From positions 1 to 6,372 of the forward strand of contig JAHQWX010000113.1 of assembly GCA_029856375.1 (NCBI GenBank): a DNA stretch of 6,372 nucleotides. The letters are read 5' to 3'. This DNA comes from Promethearchaeia archaeon. Lineage in GTDB: Archaea > Asgardarchaeota > Lokiarchaeia > Sigyniarchaeales > SOKP01. The position numbers were made by a program, and so were the translations under genes. Under the pieces are notes generated by a model. It had not been told where the DNA came from, made no database searches, and saw only the letters and a program-made list of their open reading frames with translations. Position 1 is the stretch's first letter; each line of letters starts with the position of its first letter. This document shows, piece by piece, positions 1 to 5,931 of the stretch.

Positions 1-1721
1 TCTCCAGACACTTGGGTTTTGCTTAATTTTAGATTACTATATTTAAATGTAGTATAGGATAATCCAAATCCGAAAGGAAAGAGCGGTTCGATGTTGTTTT
101 TATCAAAATGGCGATACCCTACAAAAATATTGTCGTCGTGGTACGATACTTCGGGATTGTAAGTTCTTTCAGACATATGGGCGGACGAATCTTCGAGTTT
201 TTTAGGAAAAGTAACTGGAAGTTTCCCCGAGGGATTCACATCGCCGAAAAGAATATCGGCAAGCACATTTCCTCCTTCAGCTCCAGCGTACCATGCTTCC
301 AAAATCGCGGGGACATTATCTATCCAGTCATTCATCGCGAGTGGGCTCCCGCTGACTAATACAACGATTGTCTTTGGATTCACTTTAGCAGTGTTGTTGA
401 TTAATTCAATTTGTTCCGATGGAAGTTTAATGTGAGTTCTATCCATATTTTCTCTATCTCCTCCTTTTTTATGGTTGAGTCCTGCTACCACGATTGCAAC
501 CTCCGCTTCCGATGGCTCCATAACGAATTCGACTTTCTTTTTGCATTTTTGTTTAATTCCTTTTAATGGAGTTATTTCATAATATGCTCGACACATCGAC
601 GAACCGCCGCCTAATGCATGTTTTTTATTAGCGTTGGGTCCAAAAACTGCTATCTTCTTGATTTTGTTGATATCGAGCGGTAGAATGTCGTTTTCGTTTT
701 TCAGTAATACCATGCCTTCTTCAGCCATTTTGCGCGCTACTTCACGTTGTTCTGGAGTGTTTCGACCTCCTTTTGGAATTGTGCTTGGATCGTCAAAGTT
801 TCCGGTAATGAACCTAACGCGGAGCATCCTTCTCACTGCGTCATCTAAGGTTTCTAAGCTAAATTCACCCGCATCAAACGCTGCTAGCATTTTAGCTTTC
901 TTATAAACTTTCGCAAACGGCATTTCTAAAGCCAGTCCGGCGTTTAATGCGCTGGCTGCACTAGTCATGCGTTTAGTTGCGAGCCAGTCGCTCATCACAA
1001 AACCCCGAAAGCCCCACTCGTTCATTAATTTTTTCCGCAAGAGATCCTCGTGTTCTGAACCATATACTCCATTGACTTTATTATAACAAGACATCACGGT
1101 CCAGACATCTGCTTCACGAACTGCGGCTTCAAACGCAGGCAGATATATTTCTCTAAGCGCCCTTTCGCTTACAACAGCGTCTACGGTGTGCCGGTTTAAT
1201 TCTTGATCGTTAACAGCGTAATGTTTTACGCACGCGGCAATTCTTTGGCTTTGAATACCTTTTACAATTGGAACTACCAGAGACTTGTTGAGGTAAGGAT
1301 CTTCAGTATGATACTCAAAGGTTCTCCCGCATAGAGGAGATCGATCGATATTAATACCTGGTCCGAGCATATTATGATAATTCACATCCAGAAATTCTTT
1401 CGCCGCCGCTACGCCAAATTTTTCGCATATTTCTAGATTCCAAGTTGCAGCTCGAAGTATGGCAACGGGAAAATATGTCGATTTCTTCAAGAAAAACGTC
1501 CCTGTGGCACCCAAACCGTGAGGTCCGTCGCACATTTTGTAGGTAGGTACTCCTAACCTTTTAATGGGGGGCGCAAAGAAAACCTTCCTTCCATAACACA
1601 ACCTGAATTTTTCCTCTAAAGTCAATCGACCGAGAAGATCTTCCACCCTTTCTTCTAAATCTAAACTCATATCCATGAATGGCAATCTTGCAATTTGTTC
1701 TTTTGTTAATTTTTCGCTCAT
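1..1721 (-). CDS. Glycoside hydrolase family 3 beta-glucosidase-like enzyme (3' end cut by window)
   Basis: The frame is open from an ATG at 1721 to the left edge, giving 573 residues with no stop or frameshift. It reads as a GH3 enzyme, a retaining exo-beta-glycosidase that removes terminal sugars, typically glucose. The N-terminal barrel has DGPHG (65-69), a GPGINIDRSPLCGRTFEY block (120-137), KHYAVNDQE (166-174) and GFVMSDW (240-246), where Asp245 is the expected nucleophile. The second domain has GDRENMDR (421-428), with Glu424 the likely acid/base because it sits three residues before the conserved DR, followed by LPSEQ. The GFGLSYT motif (551-557) marks entry to the C-terminal Fn3-like domain, most of which is missing, probably 100-200 residues. 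There is no signal peptide, so the enzyme is probably cytoplasmic. The N-acetylglucosaminidase-type KH(F/I)PGxG motif is absent, which favours beta-glucosidase or beta-xylosidase. A TATA-like box 24-33 nt upstream supports this start over Met16 or Met18. The family call is strong; the substrate is inferred. Confidence 0.95.
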   Translation of the reverse strand, partial: MSEKLTKEQIARLPFMDMSLDLEERVEDLLGRLTLEEKFRLCYGRKVFFAPPIKRLGVPTYKMCDGPHGLGATGTFFLKKSTYFPVAILRAATWNLEICEKFGVAAAKEFLDVNYHNMLGPGINIDRSPLCGRTFEYHTEDPYLNKSLVVPIVKGIQSQRIAACVKHYAVNDQELNRHTVDAVVSERALREIYLPAFEAAVREADVWTVMSCYNKVNGVYGSEHEDLLRKKLMNEWGFRGFVMSDWLATKRMTSAASALNAGLALEMPFAKVYKKAKMLAAFDAGEFSLETLDDAVRRMLRVRFITGNFDDPSTIPKGGRNTPEQREVARKMAEEGMVLLKNENDILPLDINKIKKIAVFGPNANKKHALGGGSSMCRAYYEITPLKGIKQKCKKKVEFVMEPSEAEVAIVVAGLNHKKGGDRENMDRTHIKLPSEQIELINNTAKVNPKTIVVLVSGSPLAMNDWIDNVPAILEAWYAGAEGGNVLADILFGDVNPSGKLPVTFPKKLEDSSAHMSERTYNPEVSYHDDNIFVGYRHFDKNNIEPLFPFGFGLSYTTFKYSNLKLSKTQVSG

Positions 1722-1744
1722 TATACTCTTCTCGTTAAAAGATT

Positions 1745-1754
1745 TTATTTAATA
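1745..1754 (-). promoter_or_regulatory. TATA-like box of the GH3 gene
   Basis: On the minus strand this reads TATTAAATAA, 24-33 nt upstream of the GH3 ATG, with a purine-rich stretch (GAAATAATCA) just before it that could serve as a BRE. The spacing fits an archaeal promoter whose transcript starts at or next to the start codon. GAGAAGAG lies close to the ATG but is not a good Shine-Dalgarno match. The call rests on position and composition only. Confidence 0.45.
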
Positions 1755-1767
1755 TGATTATTTCAAT

Positions 1768-1798
1768 AAAAAGAAGTGTAATTCTTAAGGTTTCACTT
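1768..1798 (-). terminator. Possible weak terminator after the GH4 gene
   Basis: Reading the minus strand past the GH4 stop, AAGTG (1798-1794) pairs with CACTT (1778-1774) across a 15-nt loop, followed directly by CTTTTT (1773-1768). A five-pair stem is weak, but archaeal termination depends mainly on T-runs. Together with the separate TATA-like box for GH3, this suggests that GH4 and GH3 may be separate transcripts despite being only 93 bp apart and in the same direction. Confidence 0.3.
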
Positions 1799-1814
1799 AT
1801 AGATTTAATTTTAA

Positions 1815-3116
1815 TTACTCTAATTTTATATGTTTTGCTTGAACTCGAAGCATCTTGTCTATCATTTTTTCCGCTTGAGTGGTGCTATCTACCACTGGAT
1901 CCACGAGGAGGGCTTGGAGTGCAATCTCCTTTGAATTAGTAAATACAGCTTCAACCACAAGATCTTGAACAGACGCTTGATTCCTAAGTAAACCAGCTAA
2001 ACCTTTTGGATACTCGCCTAATTTTACCGCGTGAAGGCCGTCCTTATTAATTATCGCAGGACATTCTACTATCAAATCTCTGGGAATATTTGTAATTACA
2101 TCGTCGTTAGGAAGATTCACCGAAGCTTCATGGTGATTTGAGTCGGAAACAATTCCCTCTATTATTGGTATTGCTCTTTCTCCATCAGGTCTGACATAAC
2201 GGGCTCCCTTTCCATCTTTTATTGCTTTAATCAGCTTATCGTTGTCAATACTAAGACTCTGTTTATATGTATCAATAAATCGCTTTATACCTTCTTTATC
2301 TGCTATTTCCCACGCCCACTGAAGGTATTCCCCATAGTGGCTATCTGTAGTATATGGAAGATAACCGTATTTATCTAGTATATAATCCATAATATTGTGT
2401 CCGTCTAAAGTTTTTAAATTTCTAAGGTATTCGAGTCCATTTTTTCGAACATCTGGATATGCATCCTTTCCGGTATCTTTATAATTAACTTCTAAAAACA
2501 CGCCAAAATGGTTTAATCCACCCGCCTTAAATTCAAGATTCGATAAGGGTGTATCTAATATTCGACTGAGTATTAAAACATGATGCTCTAATTCGTGACA
2601 CAATCCCACAAATTTGATTTTTGGAAATCTTCTCTTTATAGCCAAGCAGATTCGGCTCATTGGATTAGAGAAATTTATTAAAAGAGCATCGGGACAAATT
2701 TTATTAATATCTTCACATATTTCTAGAATGGGTGGGATTACTCTAAGACTATGGAATAGACCTCCTGGACCACCATTTTCCCCTAAAACTTGCCTATTTC
2801 CAATTTTTCTTGGAATTTCAATATCTTGTTCCATAAGCTCGAATCTAGGAGTGACTTCGATAGAATTAATAACAAATGTAGCGTTATCTAAGGCTTCTTC
2901 TCGATTTAACGTAGATTTTAAGGTAAAATCCAGATTTTTTTTCTCAATTGCTAAATTACTCGCACGATATACTAGATCTAAAGATTCTTTGCTGATATCG
3001 TGAAGCCATATTTCACATCCTTTCAATACTTTGCTTTTAAGTATACTCCCGACAGCTCCTAATCCAAATTGTAATGAACCCGCACCAATTAGTACAATTT
3101 TTTCTTTGCTAGACAT
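1815..3116 (-). CDS. Glycoside hydrolase family 4 enzyme (NAD- and metal-dependent; alpha-galactosidase/alpha-glucuronidase type)
   Basis: This complete 433-residue protein is of normal length for GH4. These enzymes cleave glycosides by an oxidation-elimination-reduction cycle using NAD and a divalent metal, usually Mn. The N-terminal Rossmann fold shows VLIGAGS (8-14). ENGGPGGLFHSLR (113-125) and NFSNPM (148-153) are typical family blocks. The expected metal ligands are Cys173 in GLCHE (171-175) and His203 in GGLNH (199-203). DSHYGEY (258-264) matches the conserved active-site segment before the C-terminal domain. The CH pair after GL places it with members acting on unphosphorylated sugars (alpha-glucosidase, alpha-galactosidase, alpha-galacturonidase or alpha-glucuronidase) rather than the CN-type 6-phospho-glycosidases. 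There is no signal peptide, so it is cytoplasmic. It lies upstream of the GH3 gene and is divergent from the acyl-CoA synthetase gene. The start is supported by a TATA-like box 21-28 nt upstream. The family is secure; the exact substrate is not. Confidence 0.93.
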   Translation of the reverse strand: MSSKEKIVLIGAGSLQFGLGAVGSILKSKVLKGCEIWLHDISKESLDLVYRASNLAIEKKNLDFTLKSTLNREEALDNATFVINSIEVTPRFELMEQDIEIPRKIGNRQVLGENGGPGGLFHSLRVIPPILEICEDINKICPDALLINFSNPMSRICLAIKRRFPKIKFVGLCHELEHHVLILSRILDTPLSNLEFKAGGLNHFGVFLEVNYKDTGKDAYPDVRKNGLEYLRNLKTLDGHNIMDYILDKYGYLPYTTDSHYGEYLQWAWEIADKEGIKRFIDTYKQSLSIDNDKLIKAIKDGKGARYVRPDGERAIPIIEGIVSDSNHHEASVNLPNDDVITNIPRDLIVECPAIINKDGLHAVKLGEYPKGLAGLLRNQASVQDLVVEAVFTNSKEIALQALLVDPVVDSTTQAEKMIDKMLRVQAKHIKLE

Positions 3117-3127
3117 ATTTAAATTTA

Positions 3128-3143
3128 GATTTAAAGATTTAAA
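3128..3143. repeat. Tandem 8-bp repeat GATTTAAA x2 in the divergent promoter region
   Basis: GATTTAAA occurs twice head to tail at 3128-3135 and 3136-3143. Further TTTAAA hexamers lie at 3118-3123 and 3155-3160, making four in a 95-bp spacer. The second copy overlaps the GH4 TATA-like box. These may be alternative TATA boxes, a regulator binding site, or simply AT-rich sequence. Confidence 0.5.
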
Positions 3144-3144
3144 A
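3137..3144 (-). promoter_or_regulatory. TATA-like box of the GH4 gene
   Basis: The minus strand reads TTTTAAAT, 21-28 nt upstream of the GH4 ATG at 3116, preceded by a purine-rich, BRE-like stretch (AAACGAAAAACAG). No Shine-Dalgarno sequence lies between the box and the ATG, so a leaderless transcript is likely. The neighbouring TTTAAA copies make the exact box uncertain. Confidence 0.45.
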
Positions 3145-3174
3145 CTGTTTTTCGTTTAAATTAGAGGCTAAAGA

Positions 3175-3191
3175 AAAACTATAATAGTTTT
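3175..3191. promoter_or_regulatory. Inverted repeat over the acyl-CoA synthetase promoter, possible operator
   Basis: AAAACTA (3175-3181) and TAGTTTT (3185-3191) are perfect 7-bp inverted arms around a TAA centre. The symmetry extends outward as AGAAAA.../...TTTTCT if one extra A is allowed. The repeat covers the TATA-like box at 3180-3185, so a dimeric regulator binding here would block TBP. Chance palindromes are common in AT-rich DNA, so this is only a candidate. Confidence 0.35.
3180..3185 (+). promoter_or_regulatory. TATA-like box of the acyl-CoA synthetase gene
   Basis: TATAAT lies 27-32 nt upstream of the ATG at 3212, after an A-rich, BRE-like stretch (CTAAAGAAAAAC). The sequence just before the ATG (CACGAAATCATC) has no Shine-Dalgarno match, so a leaderless transcript is expected. 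TTTAAA at 3155-3160 is an alternative but would give a leader of roughly 25-30 nt. Confidence 0.45.
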
Positions 3192-3211
3192 CTAATATTC
3201 ACGAAATCATC

Positions 3212-4702
3212 ATGGGTCAAGAAAACTCCGAGGATTTATCGAAAAACCATATCATTCATTCTATAATAAATCCCAAAAGCGTCTGTACCTTTGGTGCAAA
3301 TAATCAGCTCGTTAATACCATGGGCGCTATGCAATTAAGAAACATTATTGCTGGAGGATTCAAAGGAAATATTTATCCCATTCATCCAAAAGAAGAAAAA
3401 ATCTTGGGATATAAAGCGTATAAATCAGTGTTAGACCTTCCAGAGACTCCAGATTTAGCCTTTTTAATTTTACCAACACGAGCAGTTCCGCAAGTAATGG
3501 AAGAGTGCGGTCAAAAAGGAATAAAGAAATTAATAATCACATCGGGTGGTTTTCGAGAGGTTGGAGACGAAGGGAAAAACTTGTCCCGGCAAATAGACGA
3601 AATCGCCGAAAAATACGGAATGAGGTTTATTGGACCTAATTGCTTAGGAGCTTACAACGGTTGGTACGATCCGGAGAACGAAGAAACTTATTTCAACACA
3701 TTCTGGAATTATTTTATACCTGATAGAGGAGCCGTATCGATTGCGAGCCAATCGGGGACTGTTGCCTCGCTATTAACTTGGAGAGCGAAGCAAATGGGTT
3801 TTAAAATTGGCAAGTCAATTTCCGTTGGAAACGAAAACAGCATCGACCTCGTAGATTGCTTGGAGTATTTCAAATCGGATCCGAACACGAACGCAATTGG
3901 ATTATACATAGAAGAAATTAAACGAGGAAAAGAATTCATAAAAATAGCGAAAGAAATTACCCCAAAAAAGCCCATAGTTGCAATATATGCGGGGGGTTCG
4001 GAAGCCGCAAATCGCTCATTAATAAGTCATACCGGCGCAATGGCTGGAAACGATTCGATCTACGAAGCCGTGTTCAAAGAAACAGGTATATTACACACCG
4101 ATTTTATAACCGATTTCATAAATTATCTTCGGGTGTTATCTCACGGAATTTTCCCGAAGGGTAGAAGAATAGCAATCATCAGCGATTCTGGCGGTTCTGC
4201 TACTATGATGGCGAAGCTCGCGGAAAAACTCAGTTTAAAGATTCCCGAATTCTCAAAAGAATTACAATCAGGAATAACCACGATGCTCCCAAGTACGGGA
4301 AGCGCGCTTAATCCAATTGATATAACATTTGACATAAATCAATACAATCTGTATGTGAAATTGCCTAAATTGCTCATGAAATCCGGAGAAATAGACGCCA
4401 TAATTCTGTATGGGGTGTTTGGATTCGAAGAAATTGTGCAAATCATAGAAAGTACGGGTCAGCCTTACCCAGAATTTAGAGATTTTCGTCCAAGTATGCC
4501 AAAAGTACTATTGAGACCGATACAGAAACTCGTTAAAAAACTCTCAATTCCCGTGTTTTACATTGGTCCTCAAGGCTATTCTGACGAATGGTTCAGAGAA
4601 TTCATTGATAGAGACATCCCGATTTTTGATTTGTGGGACCAACCCGTAAAATGTATGAAAATTTTAAGTGATTATTCGGAAATTCGAGAAAAACTTAAAT
4701 AA
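3212..4702 (+). CDS. ADP-forming acyl-CoA (acetate-CoA) synthetase, alpha-subunit-like
   Basis: This complete 496-residue protein matches the alpha subunit of ADP-forming acetyl/acyl-CoA synthetases, which convert acyl-CoA + ADP + Pi to acid + CoA + ATP at the end of archaeal fermentation. A CoA-binding Rossmann domain comes first (about 14-145), with GGFKGNIYPIHPK (48-60), ILGYKAYKSV (64-73) and GPNCLG (141-146). The two succinyl-CoA-ligase-like domains follow: SQSGTVAS (179-186), SVGNE with LEYF (204-220; Glu218 is the conserved acidic residue) and SHTGAMAGND (272-281), where His273 is the expected phospho-histidine. The rest (about 315-496) is the last flavodoxin-like domain. No ATP-grasp domain is fused, and no beta-subunit gene is adjacent, although the beta subunit is needed to move phosphate to ADP. 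The gene is divergent from GH4 and convergent with the UroD-like gene, so it is probably transcribed alone. The acyl substrate cannot be read from the sequence. Confidence 0.9.
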   Translation: MGQENSEDLSKNHIIHSIINPKSVCTFGANNQLVNTMGAMQLRNIIAGGFKGNIYPIHPKEEKILGYKAYKSVLDLPETPDLAFLILPTRAVPQVMEECGQKGIKKLIITSGGFREVGDEGKNLSRQIDEIAEKYGMRFIGPNCLGAYNGWYDPENEETYFNTFWNYFIPDRGAVSIASQSGTVASLLTWRAKQMGFKIGKSISVGNENSIDLVDCLEYFKSDPNTNAIGLYIEEIKRGKEFIKIAKEITPKKPIVAIYAGGSEAANRSLISHTGAMAGNDSIYEAVFKETGILHTDFITDFINYLRVLSHGIFPKGRRIAIISDSGGSATMMAKLAEKLSLKIPEFSKELQSGITTMLPSTGSALNPIDITFDINQYNLYVKLPKLLMKSGEIDAIILYGVFGFEEIVQIIESTGQPYPEFRDFRPSMPKVLLRPIQKLVKKLSIPVFYIGPQGYSDEWFREFIDRDIPIFDLWDQPVKCMKILSDYSEIREKLK

Positions 4703-4704
4703 TT

Positions 4705-4739
4705 GCGTTTATTGTTTTAAAAAAGGGGAGATAAATCGC
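4705..4739. terminator. Probable two-way terminator between convergent genes
   Basis: The 41-bp spacer between the two stop codons contains GCGTTTAT (4705-4712) and ATAAATCGC (4731-4739), which pair with one bulged base around an 18-nt loop. The plus strand has a T-rich run (TTTATTGTTTT, 4708-4718) just past the acyl-CoA synthetase stop. The minus strand has CCCC followed by six Ts (4727-4719 region) past the UroD-like stop. Both suit T-run-dependent archaeal termination. Confidence 0.5.
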
Positions 4740-4743
4740 CTCA

Positions 4744-5898
4744 TTACGCAAGCCATTCGATAACTCCTTGCTCGTTATATTTTCCCCATCTCTTCATAGC
4801 TTTTCTAAAAGCTAGTACATTTTTTAAGGGGGCGTTTAAGACTTTATAATCGAGATATTCGTAAAAACCTAAACCTCCTTGAAAATTACCAACTTCTTTC
4901 ACGAAATATTTAACTTCTTCTTCAATCTCTGTAGGAGTTCCCAGCGAGTAAGTTGATTGTATGTTAGAACTCAACCAAAAAGCTAATTTTTCTTGCTCAG
5001 CGTATTCTTTAAAGTTCTCCACTCCCGTCATATTGGGCGAGTCGAATTCCATTACATTTACTCCCATTTCTACGAAGAGCCGAAGCAGTTCTTTAACTTG
5101 ACCGCAACAATGGAAAACAAAATCCATTCCAAGATCGTGAGTTAAGTCAATTATTTCTTTATACGGTTTGAAATAGAACTTTTTAAAGAGTTTTGGAGAT
5201 ATTATCGGACTTTTTTGGGTGCCAAGATCGTCAAAAGCAAATATTGCATCAAGTGTGGGAATTTTTTCCTTCAATAATTGAACCTCTGTGGTAAAAATGT
5301 CCGTAATAATTCGAATTAGCTTGTGGATTGGGTTAGGATTTCTCACGAAATCGACCATTATTCTGCTAAATCCACGAAGACTGGAGGATAGATTATGTAG
5401 GAATAAATTATTGGGAATTACAAGAAGATATTTACCCTTACTAAATATTTTTGTAAGTCCATTCCATAACCTATATTTACTCTCGTCGGTTGGATCAAAA
5501 GGATCGTACTCATCTATGTTATCCCAAGAATCGTGGAAAGGCCCTAAAAAAGGATGTCCCAACGTTCTATCCACGCCCACAGCGCCGCTCTTCCAAATTA
5601 ATCCCCACTCGTCAGTTGTAAGAATTTCTCGATTATCTATTTCTTTCCACCATTTCTTCGGTAATCCCAATGCTTTTCTATTTTTGTTTTTCCAGTGGTG
5701 TTTGAACGCATATTTCAACGGGAATTTATAAGAATTGAGCCCAAAAAAAAGATGAGGCGGGTAATTCGTAGGTTGAAATTTTAGCGATGTTAATAATGCT
5801 AGAGGAACGAAATCGTAACCGAGCGATACACACAATTTTGGAACTCGATCTGGTTTGTCGAAATGAAATGCTCTTTTAGCTCTTTCTTTACTTTTCAT
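4744..5898 (-). CDS. UroD-superfamily protein (methylcobamide:thiol methyltransferase-like), third zinc ligand apparently missing
   Basis: This complete 384-residue protein belongs to the uroporphyrinogen decarboxylase/MtaA fold family (COG0407 type). The start is typical (ERAKRAFHFDKPDRVP, 5-20). DEWGLIWK (96-103) is a motif of the long UroD-like proteins of anaerobes. FAFDDLGTQKSPIISP (220-235) is the conserved DD-G-Q-SP block, and VFHCCGQV (261-268) holds His263 and Cys265, matching the HxC zinc pair of MtaA/MtbA. The C-terminal block (GGLGFYEYLDYKVLNAPLKN, 341-360) has no Cys where methyltransferases carry their third ligand. It lacks the RQAGRY motif of true HemE, so a heme role is unlikely. 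Corrinoid-linked methyl transfer is possible but unproven. It lies 33 bp downstream of a second family member on the same strand and has its own TATA-like box. No signal peptide or membrane segment is evident. Confidence 0.85.
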   Translation of the reverse strand: MKSKERAKRAFHFDKPDRVPKLCVSLGYDFVPLALLTSLKFQPTNYPPHLFFGLNSYKFPLKYAFKHHWKNKNRKALGLPKKWWKEIDNREILTTDEWGLIWKSGAVGVDRTLGHPFLGPFHDSWDNIDEYDPFDPTDESKYRLWNGLTKIFSKGKYLLVIPNNLFLHNLSSSLRGFSRIMVDFVRNPNPIHKLIRIITDIFTTEVQLLKEKIPTLDAIFAFDDLGTQKSPIISPKLFKKFYFKPYKEIIDLTHDLGMDFVFHCCGQVKELLRLFVEMGVNVMEFDSPNMTGVENFKEYAEQEKLAFWLSSNIQSTYSLGTPTEIEEEVKYFVKEVGNFQGGLGFYEYLDYKVLNAPLKNVLAFRKAMKRWGKYNEQGVIEWLA

Positions 5899-5921
5899 GT
5901 TTATCGTACTATAAAAATCGG

Positions 5922-5930
5922 TTTAAATAA
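5922..5930 (-). promoter_or_regulatory. TATA-like box of the 384-residue UroD-like gene
   Basis: The minus strand reads TTATTTAAA, 24-32 nt upstream of the ATG at 5898 and just past the stop codon of the upstream UroD-like gene (5932-5934). No Shine-Dalgarno sequence precedes the ATG. The gene may therefore have its own leaderless transcript even though the 33-bp spacing would also allow cotranscription. Confidence 0.45.
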
Positions 5931-5931
5931 T

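Noticed and set aside
108..906. Plus-strand open frames opposite the GH3 gene (83 and 90 residues)
   Set aside because: They lie antisense inside a long frame with clear GH3 motifs, have no recognisable domain, and are shadows of its codon pattern.
1722..1814. Single-promoter GH4-GH3 operon as a firm call
   Set aside because: Although the genes are 93 bp apart and in the same direction, a TATA-like box for GH3 and a possible terminator after GH4 lie between them, so cotranscription is unproven.
1754..1939. 61-residue plus-strand frame across the GH4/GH3 spacer
   Set aside because: It overlaps the GH4 3' end antisense, is low-complexity and hydrophobic because of AT-rich sequence, and has no ribosome site or family resemblance.
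2614..3003. 129-residue plus-strand frame opposite GH4
   Set aside because: It is antisense to the conserved GH4 Rossmann region, and its hydrophobic look follows from the complementary codons.
5288..5731. 147-residue plus-strand frame opposite the UroD-like gene
   Set aside because: It lies entirely antisense to a gene with conserved motifs and shows no domain of its own.
4744..5898. True uroporphyrinogen decarboxylase (HemE) of heme synthesis
   Set aside because: The N-terminal RQAGRY active-site motif is absent, and the HxC metal motif and DEWG block fit the methyltransferase-like branch.
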